A stretch of 64,000 nucleotides of DNA from JBGPLJ01 sp035644395 (GCA_035644395.1 DASQOR010000068.1:1-64000); one strand, 5' to 3'; numbered from the stretch's first letter, positions 8,015-16,001 are shown. Notes: generated by a model not told the origin, from the letters alone. Numbers and translations are program-made.

Positions 8015-9151
8015 ATGCCATACGAGGATTTCGGCACATCACGCAGCCGCCGCACCTTCACGGTGTCGACCGCGTTCCTGCGCCGGCTCCACATCGACGA
8101 GCCGCTGCTGCTCGGCCTGCTCGCGATCATCTGTTTCGGCCTGGTGGTTCTCTACAGCGCATCTGGCCAGAACATCGTGGTCGTGCGCGCGCAGGCACTG
8201 CGTTTCGGGCTTGCGATCGCCGCGATGGTCGTGATCGCCAATGTGCATCCGCGGCATCTGCGCATGATCTCGGTGCCCGGCTGGGTGTTGGGGGTGCTGC
8301 TCCTGATCGTGGTCGCCGTCGTCGGCCATGTCGGCAAGGGGGCGCAACGCTGGCTCGATCTCGGCTTCATGCGCTTTCAGCCCTCGGAGCTCATGAAGCT
8401 CGCAGTGCCGCTCGCCTGCGCCTGGTACCTGCACGAACGGCCGCTGCCGCCGAGATTCCAGAACCTGCTGATTCCGCTCGCCTTTACGCTGGTACCGACG
8501 GCGCTCATCATGGAGCAGCCCGACCTCGGCACGGCACTCCTTATTCTTGCGTCCGGCGCGCTCGTCATCCTGATGGCGGGGCTGCGCATCTGGGTCATCG
8601 TCGTGGCGCTCGTGCTCGTGCTGGTCGGCGGCTATATCGGCTGGGAGTTCATGCACGACTACCAGCGCCAGAGAATCCTCACGTTCCTCAATCCCCAGAG
8701 CGATCCGCTCGGCTCGGGCTATCACATCATCCAGTCGCAGATCGCGATCGGCTCGGGCGGTGTCTTCGGCAAGGGCTGGATGAACGGCAGCCAGGCGCAG
8801 CTCGAGTTCCTGCCGGAGCGCAGCACGGACTTCATCTTCGCCGTGATCGGCGAGGAGTTCGGACTCCTCGGGCTCCTGCTCCTCATCGGCCTCTACCTCT
8901 TCGTGATCGGGCGCACGCTCTTCATGGCCTTCGAAGCGCAGGATACTTTTGCGCGGCTCGTTGCCGGGAGCCTCAGCATCACGTTCTTCGTATACGTGTT
9001 CGTGAACACCGGCATGGTGAGCGGCCTGCTCCCCGTCGTCGGCGTGCCGCTCCCGCTCGTGAGCTACGGCGGCAGCTCGATGGTGACGCTCATGGCCGGC
9101 TTCGGCATCCTGATGTCTTTGCATTCGCACCGGAAGCTGGTCGGCTCATGA
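8015..9151 (+). CDS. rodA: SEDS-family peptidoglycan glycosyltransferase RodA
   Basis: Polytopic glycosyltransferase that polymerises lipid II together with PBP2. The 378-residue product shows the FtsW/RodA pattern of about ten membrane helices. Signature stretches include FMRFQPSELMKLAVPL, EQPDLGTAL and PLPLVSYGGSSMV near the end. The last bases overlap a possible ATG (9148) that reads in frame through the following hairpin element into mltB. The real mltB start is more likely at 9322. Confidence 0.97.
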   Translation: MPYEDFGTSRSRRTFTVSTAFLRRLHIDEPLLLGLLAIICFGLVVLYSASGQNIVVVRAQALRFGLAIAAMVVIANVHPRHLRMISVPGWVLGVLLLIVVAVVGHVGKGAQRWLDLGFMRFQPSELMKLAVPLACAWYLHERPLPPRFQNLLIPLAFTLVPTALIMEQPDLGTALLILASGALVILMAGLRIWVIVVALVLVLVGGYIGWEFMHDYQRQRILTFLNPQSDPLGSGYHIIQSQIAIGSGGVFGKGWMNGSQAQLEFLPERSTDFIFAVIGEEFGLLGLLLLIGLYLFVIGRTLFMAFEAQDTFARLVAGSLSITFFVYVFVNTGMVSGLLPVVGVPLPLVSYGGSSMVTLMAGFGILMSLHSHRKLVGS

Positions 9152-9172
9152 CCGAGCGCGAACGCCAATCTT

Positions 9173-9332
9173 GGGAAGCTCGTCCGGGGAAGTCCTTTCG
9201 GGATCGTAAAAAACAGGACGTTTTGCAAAAACGGGGACAGACGCCTTTTTGCGTTGCGCGTGATAGCGAAAAGGGGTCTGTCCCCGTTTTCGCCACGGCG
9301 GTCCCGAAAGGACTTCCCCGGATGGGCTTCCC
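9173..9332 (+). promoter_or_regulatory. Long RNA-type stem enclosing the mltB ribosome-binding site and start
   Basis: The left arm 9173-9207 pairs with the right arm 9295-9332. Apart from four G-T/T-G pairs (9180:9325, 9182:9323, 9204:9301, 9207:9298), which would be wobble pairs in RNA, there are no mismatches over about 35 pairs. The right arm contains AAAGGA (9307-9312), a good ribosome-binding site, and the ATG of mltB (9322-9324). Both would be sequestered when the stem forms. The loop holds a second hairpin (9228-9290). A close relative with compensatory changes lies at 11143-11260. No U-run follows, so it is not a standard terminator. Confidence 0.8.
9228..9290 (+). repeat. Inner palindrome nested in the loop of the mltB leader stem
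   Basis: 9228-9251 pairs with 9267-9290 with one mismatch and one wobble, leaving a 15-base loop. The arms carry ACGGGGACAGAC and GTCTGTCCCCGT. The equivalent place in the second element (11179-11224) lacks it, so it looks like an insertion of a separate small palindromic repeat. Confidence 0.75.
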
Positions 9333-10344
9333 GCTGCTGGTTGCACTTGCAGCCGTGACTTTGGCGCCGGCTGCCAATGCAGGTGTGAACGATCCGGTGC
9401 CGCTCGATGTGCATCGGCCGGACGTCGTGCAGTTCATCCAGGAGATGCACGACCGGAATGGATTTGATGTCGAGGCGCTCACGGCCGAATTCGCGGACGT
9501 CAGGATTCAGCCGGCGACTCTCGATGCGATGAGCCGGCCGGCGGAGAAGGCGCTCGCCTGGTATGACTACCGGGCGCGCTTCATCAATGACCAGCGCGTG
9601 CAGGAGGGCATCGCCTTCTGGGCCGCCCACCGCGAACTCCTCGACAGCGTCGCCGAAGCGCGCGGCGTGCCCGGCGAAATCGTGCTCGGCATCCTCGGCG
9701 TCGAGACGAGCTTCGGCCGGATCATCGGCAAGTACCGCGTGATCGATGCGCTCGCGACGCTCGCCTTCGACTATCCGCCGCGCTCGCCCTTCTTCCGTGC
9801 CGAGCTCGAGCAGCTGCTGCTGCTCTCCCGCGAGGAAGCCATCGATCCGCGAACCGTGCTCGGCTCCTATGCCGGCGCGATGGGCTCGGCGCAATTCATG
9901 CCGTCGAGCTACCGCCGCTATGCCATCGACGCCACGGCGGATGGCAAGCGCGATCTGTGGAACGACTGGGCGGACATCTTCGGCAGCATCGCGAACTACC
10001 TGCAGGTACACGGCTGGGCGAGCGGCGAACCCGTGCTGGCCGATGCCGAGGTCGATGCGTCGCGCGCGGCGAGCCTTGGTCCGACCAAGGTGGCACTCGA
10101 AGACACGGTCGCGACGCTCCGGGAGAAGGGCGTGCATTTCGACACGACGCTGCGACCGGATGCGCCCGCCATGCTGATCGTCGCCGAGCAACCGGATCAC
10201 GTCGGCTACCGCGTCGGCTTCCGCAACTTCTATACATTGACGCGCTACAACCGAAGCCCGCTCTATTCGATGGCGGTGAGCGACCTCGGGGCCGAACTCG
10301 TCAAGCGCGGTACGGCGGTACCGCCGCAAGGCGCGCAGCCGTGA
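9322..10344 (+). CDS. mltB: Membrane-bound lytic murein transglycosylase B
   Basis: Soluble or lipid-anchored lytic transglycosylase that cleaves glycan strands to anhydromuramyl ends. From ATG 9322 the product has 340 residues with a signal peptide (MGFPLLVALAAVTLAPAANA). No lipobox cysteine is seen, so it is probably periplasmic rather than a lipoprotein. The catalytic Glu is E128 in LGVETSFGR, and the GSAQFMPSSYRRYA and DLWNDWADIFGS stretches are family hallmarks. The frame is open back to an ATG at 9148 overlapping the rodA stop. That start would add 58 residues encoded by the hairpin element ahead of the signal peptide, so it was rejected. The stop overlaps the rlpA start (GTGA). Confidence 0.93.
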   Translation: MGFPLLVALAAVTLAPAANAGVNDPVPLDVHRPDVVQFIQEMHDRNGFDVEALTAEFADVRIQPATLDAMSRPAEKALAWYDYRARFINDQRVQEGIAFWAAHRELLDSVAEARGVPGEIVLGILGVETSFGRIIGKYRVIDALATLAFDYPPRSPFFRAELEQLLLLSREEAIDPRTVLGSYAGAMGSAQFMPSSYRRYAIDATADGKRDLWNDWADIFGSIANYLQVHGWASGEPVLADAEVDASRAASLGPTKVALEDTVATLREKGVHFDTTLRPDAPAMLIVAEQPDHVGYRVGFRNFYTLTRYNRSPLYSMAVSDLGAELVKRGTAVPPQGAQP

Positions 10345-11123
10345 AGAAGGCGGCCGCCTTCGCCTTGAGCGCGACGCTCCTCCTCGTCGCAGGCTGTGGA
10401 CCCGAGGTCGTGCAACCGCCGCCGCCGCCGCCGCGACCTGCGCCGGATCACAATGCCATTCCGGACGCCGTGCCACGCGCGGAGCCGCGCAGCCCTTACG
10501 GCAATCCGGCGTTTTACGATGCGCTCGGCCGGCGCTACTACATCCTCCCGAACGCGGAGGGGTATCGCGAACGCGGCGTCGCTTCCTGGTACGGACCCGG
10601 GTTTCACAACGGCCGCACGTCCTCTGGCGAGGCATACAACATGTACGCCATGACCGCGGCCCACAAGACCTTGCCGCTGCCGTGCTTCGCGGAGGTCACG
10701 AATCTCGGCAACGGCCGGTCCGTGGTGGTGCGCATCAACGACCGCGGCCCATTCGTCGCCAACCGCCTGATCGATCTGTCGTACGTGGCGGCCGCGAAGC
10801 TCGACATGCTGCGCGAGGGCACGACGCTGGTCGAAGTGCGCACTTTGAGCTCGCCCGCGACGCCCTTGCCGGCGCCGGCGCCCGTGAAGGGTGACCTCTA
10901 TATCGCGGCCGGCGCGTTCGCCGACGAGCACAATGCAGATCAGCTGCTGTCGACCCTGCGCGCCTCCGGCATCGGGCCCGCGTTCATCCGCGACGTCACG
11001 GTAAACGGCCGCCACCTCTATCGCGTGCGCGTCGGGCCGGTGCCGAATGTCGCCGAGTTCGACCGTCTAGTCGAAGAGCTGCGCGGCGTGCACGTTGACG
11101 ATGCTCGCCTCGCGCTCGACTGA
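10341..11123 (+). CDS. rlpA: Septal ring lytic transglycosylase / lipoprotein RlpA
   Basis: Outer-membrane lipoprotein that acts on denuded glycan strands. The GTG start at 10341 overlaps the mltB stop and gives 260 residues. The lipobox LLVAGC puts the modified cysteine at residue 19. A Pro-rich spacer follows, then the double-psi beta-barrel domain (GVASWYGPGFHNGRTSSGE, with INDRGPF further on) and a C-terminal SPOR domain (DLYIAAGAFADEHNADQLL). In Pseudomonas RlpA has lytic transglycosylase activity; here that is inferred from the domain order. The stop is 19 bases before the second hairpin element. Confidence 0.95.
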   Translation: MKKAAAFALSATLLLVAGCGPEVVQPPPPPPRPAPDHNAIPDAVPRAEPRSPYGNPAFYDALGRRYYILPNAEGYRERGVASWYGPGFHNGRTSSGEAYNMYAMTAAHKTLPLPCFAEVTNLGNGRSVVVRINDRGPFVANRLIDLSYVAAAKLDMLREGTTLVEVRTLSSPATPLPAPAPVKGDLYIAAGAFADEHNADQLLSTLRASGIGPAFIRDVTVNGRHLYRVRVGPVPNVAEFDRLVEELRGVHVDDARLALD

Positions 11124-11142
11124 GTGTCGACATGGCACATCT

Positions 11143-11260
11143 TGGCAGGCTCATGGGGGGAAGTGTTTTTGGGATCGTAAAAAACAGGGACGTTTTTTCC
11201 GAAGCCCCCAGGGATGGGTTTACGGCGGTCCCAAAAACACTTCCCCCCATGAGCCTGCCA
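11143..11260 (+). promoter_or_regulatory. Second long RNA-type stem, burying the dacA start codon
   Basis: 11143-11178 pairs with 11225-11260 over 36 positions. The only departures from Watson-Crick pairing are two wobble pairs (11175:11228 and 11178:11225). The dacA ATG (11249-11251) lies inside the right arm at the same place as the mltB ATG in the first element. The scaffold ATCTTGG, GGGGAAGT, GGGATCGTAAAAAACAGG and ACGGCGGTCCC / ACTTCCCC is shared. Two blocks of 11 and 6 bases differ between the elements and are matched by changes in the opposite arm. The loop includes a small AAAAAAC/GTTTTTT hairpin (11179-11198). Confidence 0.8.
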
Positions 11261-12442
11261 CGAACTCGCGCTCTCTGGAGCGTTCTGACGCTGCTTGCGA
11301 CGTCGCTCGCAGGCGCCGCCGATGCACCTCCGTTGGGGAGGATCGAGGCGCCGGCCTTCATCGTCATCGACCACGGGAGCGGCCGCGTGCTGGCGGACCG
11401 CAATGCGACGGATGCCCGCGAACCCGCGAGTCTCACGAAGCTCATGACGGCCTACGTGGTGTTCGAGCAGCTGCGCAGCGGCGCGCTCAAGCTCACCGAC
11501 GAAGTACGCATCAGCCACCAGGCCTGGCGGGCGCCGGGCTCGCAGACTTTCCTGCGCGAACGCTCGCTGGTCCCGGTGTCGGTGCTCATCCAGGGCATGA
11601 TCGTCCAGTCCGGCAACGATGCGGCCATCGCGCTCGCGGAGCGCATCGCGGGCAGTGAGCGGGCGTTCGCCGAGGTCATGAACGCGACGGCCAGGCGGCT
11701 CGGCATGACGGCAACGCATTTCGTCACCGCCACCGGGTTGCCGCGTGCCGGCCATGTTTCGAGCGCGCACGATCTCGCCGTGCTCGCGAGCGCAATCCTC
11801 CGCGAATATCCCGAGTACTACAGCTACTACTCGCAGCGCTCGTTCGAGTGGAACGACATCAAGCAGTGGAACCGCAATCACCTGCTCGGCCACTATGACG
11901 GTGTCGACGGCATGAAGACCGGCTTCACCGCCCGGGCCGGCTATTGCATCGTGGCATCGGCGCGGCGCGGCGATATGCGCGTGATGGCCGTGGTGCTCGG
12001 ATCGACGACGGCTGGCGAACGCACCCGCGCGACGCGGGGTCTGCTCGAATACGCATTCGGCAACTTCGAAACCCATCGCCTCTATGAAGCCGGAGCAACC
12101 GTCATCGACGCCAGCATCGACAAGGGAACGCGCTCGACCGTACCGCTCGGATTGAACGAGGATCTCTACCTGACGGTGCGCCGCGGTGAATCGGAACGCA
12201 TCCGGTCGACGGCGCAGATCAACGAAGGCCTCTCTGCGCCGGTCCTGATCGCCGATTCGGTCGGGCAGCTGCGCATCACGCTCGACGGCGAAACGCTGGC
12301 AACCCGCCCGCTGCATCCGCTGCTGGCCGTCGAGCGCGGCCGCTGGTGGAACCGGTTGATGAACGATGAGCCTGCACCCCAGAATGCCGTGCAGAATCCG
12401 ACCCCGAGCCCCAACGAAGCGCTGCAAGCGAGTCCGCAGTAA
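11249..12442 (+). CDS. dacA: D-alanyl-D-alanine carboxypeptidase (PBP5/6 type)
   Basis: Removes the terminal D-Ala from peptidoglycan pentapeptides and so limits cross-linking. The 397-residue product has a signal peptide (MSLPRTRALWSVLTLLATSLAGA), S61-L-T-K, S121-G-N and K223-T-G active-site motifs, and the C-terminal beta-sheet domain with an amphipathic end. The frame extends upstream to an ATG at 11132 through the hairpin element, but that would put 39 residues before the signal peptide. No clear Shine-Dalgarno sequence precedes ATG 11249. The adjacent transaminase gene may use the released D-alanine. Confidence 0.93.
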   Translation: MSLPRTRALWSVLTLLATSLAGAADAPPLGRIEAPAFIVIDHGSGRVLADRNATDAREPASLTKLMTAYVVFEQLRSGALKLTDEVRISHQAWRAPGSQTFLRERSLVPVSVLIQGMIVQSGNDAAIALAERIAGSERAFAEVMNATARRLGMTATHFVTATGLPRAGHVSSAHDLAVLASAILREYPEYYSYYSQRSFEWNDIKQWNRNHLLGHYDGVDGMKTGFTARAGYCIVASARRGDMRVMAVVLGSTTAGERTRATRGLLEYAFGNFETHRLYEAGATVIDASIDKGTRSTVPLGLNEDLYLTVRRGESERIRSTAQINEGLSAPVLIADSVGQLRITLDGETLATRPLHPLLAVERGRWWNRLMNDEPAPQNAVQNPTPSPNEALQASPQ

Positions 12443-12444
12443 CC

Positions 12445-13323
12445 GTGGCCGATCCGTTTCCGACCTGCTACCTGAACGGCGAATACCTGCCGCTGATGGA
12501 TGCTCGCGTATCGCCGCTCGACCGCGCATTTCTCTATGCCGACAGCGTCTACGAGGTGCTACCGGTGTATCGCGGCCGCCCGTTCCGGCTCGCCGCTCAC
12601 TGCGCGCGCCTCAACCGCAGCCTCGGCGAAATCCGCATGGCGCCCCCGCTGAGCGATCGGCAATGGGCCGAGATCATCGCCGGACTCGCGGAGCGCAACG
12701 GTGGCGGCGATCTGTACGTCTACGTGCAGGTCTCGCGCGGCGCGGAGTACGGCCGCAATCATTCGATTCCCAAGGGCGTCGCGCCGACGATCTTCGGTTT
12801 CGCGGCGCCCCTGCCCGTGAACAGCGAGGAACTGCTGACGCAGGGCATGTCGGCCATCACGGTCGAAGACCTGCGCTGGGGCCGCTGTGACATCAAGTCG
12901 ACCGCGCTCCTGCCCAACGTGCTCGCCAAGCAGGATGCAGCCGACGCCGGGGCGCACGAAGCCATCCTGCTGCGGGACGGCAAGCTGATGGAAGGCTCGT
13001 CGACGACGATTCACGTGGTGCGCAATGGCATCCTCTGCGTGCCGCCCGACAGCCGCCGCATCCTTCCAGGCACGACGCGCAACGTCGTGCTCGAGCTCGC
13101 CCAACGCGCCGGCATTGCCGAACGCGTCGCCGAGATCTCCCGTGAAGAGCTGTTTGCCGCCGACGAGGTGTGGCTCGCCGCCGCGACCCGCGAGGTGATC
13201 GCGATCACGCGCATCGACGGCCTGCCGGTCGGCAACGGTCGTCCCGGGCCCCTGTGGCGGCGGGTCTATGACCTCTTCCAGCAGTACAAGCGGGAACTTG
13301 AAAATCGTCCGGTCCTCCCTTAA
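12445..13323 (+). CDS. dat: D-amino acid aminotransferase (class IV PLP enzyme)
   Basis: PLP-dependent enzyme interconverting D-alanine plus 2-oxoglutarate with pyruvate plus D-glutamate. The GTG start lies two bases after dacA and gives 292 residues. The N-terminus has YLNGEYLPLMDARVSPLDR and the GxxLYADSVYE-like segment of class IV aminotransferases. The Schiff-base lysine is probably K151 in CDIKSTALLPN, and EGSSTTIHVV follows. Branched-chain aminotransferase is the main alternative; the DIKS motif and the position after a D,D-carboxypeptidase favour the D-specific enzyme. It may recycle D-Ala into D-Glu for wall precursors. Confidence 0.85.
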   Translation: MADPFPTCYLNGEYLPLMDARVSPLDRAFLYADSVYEVLPVYRGRPFRLAAHCARLNRSLGEIRMAPPLSDRQWAEIIAGLAERNGGGDLYVYVQVSRGAEYGRNHSIPKGVAPTIFGFAAPLPVNSEELLTQGMSAITVEDLRWGRCDIKSTALLPNVLAKQDAADAGAHEAILLRDGKLMEGSSTTIHVVRNGILCVPPDSRRILPGTTRNVVLELAQRAGIAERVAEISREELFAADEVWLAAATREVIAITRIDGLPVGNGRPGPLWRRVYDLFQQYKRELENRPVLP

Positions 13324-13335
13324 ATCAGGGCGGCC

Positions 13336-13596
13336 ATGAATACCCCTGCGCTCGAATTTCCCTGCGCCTACCCGCTCAAAGTGATGGGCCGCGACAATCC
13401 GGAATTCCGGAGCGCGGCGCGCACGATCGTCGAACGCCATGCGGGCCCGGTGCCCGAGTCCGGCGTCAAGTCGCGGGCGAGCGCCGAGGGCCACTTCCTC
13501 GCGCTGACCTTCTCGATCACGGCCGAGAGCCGTGAGCAGCTCGACGCCCTTTACCGGGAGCTCACGAGCTGTCCGGAAGTCCTGGTCGCGCTATAG
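13336..13596 (+). CDS. ybeD: YbeD-family protein (DUF493)
   Basis: Small 86-residue protein of the YbeD/DUF493 family with a ferredoxin-like, ACT-resembling fold. EFPCAYPLKVMGR near the N-terminus and HFLALTFSITAESREQLDALYREL are characteristic. Its function is not firmly known. In E. coli it sits between dacA and lipB in the same direction. Here it follows dacA and dat, but lipB faces it from the other strand, and the two stop codons overlap by six bases (13591-13596). Confidence 0.9.
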   Translation: MNTPALEFPCAYPLKVMGRDNPEFRSAARTIVERHAGPVPESGVKSRASAEGHFLALTFSITAESREQLDALYRELTSCPEVLVAL

Positions 13597-14253
13597 ATCG
13601 ACTTGCTGCGGCGTTTCGCACCCGAGCGCTTCGAGGAGCTCGGGCGCGAGGCGTCGTGCCACTTCGCGCACGGACGACCGGGCGCCGAGCGACCTGAGGT
13701 CGGTCACTTCGAGATTGGCGAAACCGCAGGGATTGATGCGCCGGAAGGGCTCGAGATCCATCGCGACGTTGAACGCGAGCCCGTGATAGCTCGAGCCGCG
13801 ACGGATGCGAAGCCCGAGACTCGCGAGCTTGCGGCCCTCCACGTAGACCCCCGGCGCGTCGGGGCGCGCGGCCGCCGTGACGCCCCAGGTCGCGACGGTG
13901 CGAATGACGGCGTTCTCGAGCGCGCTCACCAGCTCGCGCACGCCGAGCCCGAGCCGGCGCAAATCGAGGAGCGGGTACACCACCAGCTGCCCCGGACCGT
14001 GATAGGTCACCTGGCCGCCGCGGTCGATCTGGACGACCGGGATGTCGCCCGGCGCGAGCAAGTGTTCGCGCTTGCCATTGAGACCCAGCGTGAATACGGG
14101 CGGATGTTCGAGGAACCAGATTTCGTCCGGTGTTTGCGCGTCGCGCGCGTCGGTGAATTGCTGCATGGCGCGCCAGGTCGGCTCGTAGGGGCGCGGTCCC
14201 AGGAACTTGAGCACGGGCGCCTGCGCTTCGCGTGGCGCTGCCTTCAACTCCAT
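13591..14253 (-). CDS. lipB: Octanoyl-ACP:protein octanoyltransferase
   Basis: Transfers octanoyl groups from acyl carrier protein to lipoyl domains, the first step of lipoate synthesis. The ATG at 14253 gives 220 residues. The family stretches DEIWFLEHPPVFTLG, QIDRGGQVTYHGPGQLVVYPLLD (the GGxxTYHGPGQ core) and GVYVEGRKLASLGLRI are present. The start shares one base with the lipA stop (TGATG), so lipA is upstream of lipB here, the reverse of the common lipB-lipA order. Confidence 0.96.
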   Translation of the reverse strand: MELKAAPREAQAPVLKFLGPRPYEPTWRAMQQFTDARDAQTPDEIWFLEHPPVFTLGLNGKREHLLAPGDIPVVQIDRGGQVTYHGPGQLVVYPLLDLRRLGLGVRELVSALENAVIRTVATWGVTAAARPDAPGVYVEGRKLASLGLRIRRGSSYHGLAFNVAMDLEPFRRINPCGFANLEVTDLRSLGARSSVREVARRLAPELLEALGCETPQQVDL

Positions 14254-15287
14254 CACGACTTCGTTCCCGATGCCGCGCGGTTGTCGAGCCCGACATTGTT
14301 GCGCTTGAGGGCTTGCTCGGCCCGGTAGCTCGAACGGACCAGCGGTCCCGAGACACATTCGAGAAAGCCGCGCGCGAGCGCCTCGCTCCGATAGCGATCG
14401 AAGTCCTCGGGCGTCACGAAGCGCTCGACGGCGAGGTGATTGCGCGTCGGGCGCAGATACTGGCCGAGCGTCAGGATATCGACCGAGGCCGCCCTGAGAT
14501 CGGTCATCGTTGCCCATATCTCCGCATCCGTTTCTCCGAGCCCGAGCATGAGACTCGTCTTCGTCAGCACCTGCGTCCGATGACGCTTCGCGTGCGCGAG
14601 CACGGCAAGCGTCTGCTCGTAGCCGGCGCGCGGGTCACGCACGGGATGCGTCAGGCGGCGAACCGTTTCGACGTTTTGCGCGAACACCTCGACGCCCGCA
14701 TCGACGACCTTCTCGACGTCCGCCAGGACCCCCTGGAAATCGGGGGTGAGCGCCTCGACAGCGACATCCGGCGTGCGTCGCTTGATGGCGCGGATGCAGT
14801 CGGCATAGTGCGCGGCTCCGCCGTCCGGCAGGTCGTCGCGGTTCACGGAGGTGAGCACGATGTACTTGAGCTTCATCAGCTCGACGGAGCGCGCAACGTT
14901 CGCCGGCTCGTCGAGATCCAGCCAGCCGCGCGGATTGCCGGTATCGACGGCGCAGAAGCGGCAGGCGCGCGTGCAGACTGCGCCCATCAGCATGATCGTC
15001 GCCGTGCCCGCGTTCCAACATTCGCCGATGTTCGGGCACTTCGCCTCTTCGCAGACCGTCGCGAGGCGATGGTCCTTCACGATGTGGCGCACGGAGTCGA
15101 AGCCGGGGCCCGCCGCGAGCGGGGCACGGAGCCAGCGGGGCTTGCCGCCTGTCGCAAGCGCGGCCGGACCCGACGACGACTTGATACCATCCTTGATCGC
15201 GGTAAATCCCTGCGCCGTGCGGTACTTGTCGCCGCTGCGCACGGGCGCACCGTGCTCAATGACCGTTATGCCTTTGAATTCGCTCAC
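14253..15287 (-). CDS. lipA: Lipoyl synthase
   Basis: Radical-SAM enzyme that inserts two sulfur atoms into the octanoyl chain. The 344-residue product has the auxiliary cluster cysteines (CEEAKCPNIGECW), the radical-SAM CxxxCxxC motif (CTRACRFC) and the RSSYRAEQ C-terminal segment that holds the auxiliary-cluster serine. TSVNRDDLPDGGA is also characteristic. It is preceded by murU with a 33-base gap and overlaps lipB by one base, suggesting a minus-strand unit amgK-murU-lipA-lipB. Confidence 0.97.
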   Translation of the reverse strand: MSEFKGITVIEHGAPVRSGDKYRTAQGFTAIKDGIKSSSGPAALATGGKPRWLRAPLAAGPGFDSVRHIVKDHRLATVCEEAKCPNIGECWNAGTATIMLMGAVCTRACRFCAVDTGNPRGWLDLDEPANVARSVELMKLKYIVLTSVNRDDLPDGGAAHYADCIRAIKRRTPDVAVEALTPDFQGVLADVEKVVDAGVEVFAQNVETVRRLTHPVRDPRAGYEQTLAVLAHAKRHRTQVLTKTSLMLGLGETDAEIWATMTDLRAASVDILTLGQYLRPTRNHLAVERFVTPEDFDRYRSEALARGFLECVSGPLVRSSYRAEQALKRNNVGLDNRAASGTKS

Positions 15288-15320
15288 GGGATCGGAGGGG
15301 TGCCGTTGGGGGCGCTCATT

Positions 15321-16001
15321 TTACTGGGGTGCGCCCGCCGCCGCCCGCAATTCCGAGTCGAGCGTCCCGAGCCGCTCCGCGGTGCCGATGTCGTACCAGC
15401 GCCCGCCATAGACCTCGCCGCCCAGGCGCCCCGATTCGATGGCCCGCCGCAACAGCGGCAGCAGCGGAAATTTTCCGCCCGTGCAGCCGGTGAAGAATTC
15501 GCGCCGGTAGATGCCGATGCCCGAATACGTGTAGCGATCGCGGCTCCCTTCGGTGACTCGGCCGTCCTCGAGCGCGAAGTCTCCGCGCGCATGCTGCGGC
15601 GGGTTCGGCACGAGCACCAGATGCGCATGGCTGTCCGCGCCGAGCGGCGCCGGGAGCAGCGGATGATCGGTCCAGATGTCGCCGTTCACGACCAGGAACG
15701 GTTCGCGCCCGAGCAAGGCGAGCGCCTTGAAGATACCGCCGGCGGTCTCGAGCGCAGTCGGCCCCTCATCGCTGTAGCGCACCTCGACTCCGTAGCGCTG
15801 GCCATTGCCGATGGCCTGACGGATCTGCGAGCCGAGCCAGGAAAGATTGATGACGATCCGCGTGTGACCCGCGGCCGCGAGGCGGCGCAGGTGGCGTTCG
15901 ATGAGTTTCTCTCCGCCGACTTCGAGCAGCGGCTTCGGCGTTCGATCGGTGAGCGGCCGCATGCGTTCGCCGCGGCCCGCCGCGAGGATCATCGCTCTCA
16001 C
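15321..16001 (-). CDS. murU: N-acetylmuramate 1-phosphate uridylyltransferase
   Basis: Nucleotidyltransferase that makes UDP-MurNAc from MurNAc-1-phosphate in the peptidoglycan recycling bypass known from Pseudomonas. The GTG start at 16001 overlaps the amgK stop (GTGA) and yields 226 residues beginning RAMILAAGRGERMRPLT, which contains the nucleotide-binding signature. TPKPLLEVGG, FLVVNGDIW and YDIGTAERL follow as in sugar-phosphate nucleotidyltransferases. A mannose- or glucose-1-phosphate nucleotidyltransferase would look similar. The coupling to amgK decides the call. Confidence 0.9.
   Translation of the reverse strand: MRAMILAAGRGERMRPLTDRTPKPLLEVGGEKLIERHLRRLAAAGHTRIVINLSWLGSQIRQAIGNGQRYGVEVRYSDEGPTALETAGGIFKALALLGREPFLVVNGDIWTDHPLLPAPLGADSHAHLVLVPNPPQHARGDFALEDGRVTEGSRDRYTYSGIGIYRREFFTGCTGGKFPLLPLLRRAIESGRLGGEVYGGRWYDIGTAERLGTLDSELRAAAGAPQ

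Noticed and set aside
5637..8042. 801-codon open frame antisense to mreD and mrdA
   Set aside because: It mirrors conserved genes on the plus strand and has no recognisable domain.
9148..9321. N-terminal extension of mltB starting at the rodA stop
   Set aside because: It would place 58 residues encoded by nested palindromes in front of a clean signal peptide. Kept only as a possible regulatory reading frame.
11132..11248. N-terminal extension of dacA
   Set aside because: It would add 39 residues from the hairpin element before the signal peptide; no family member supports it.
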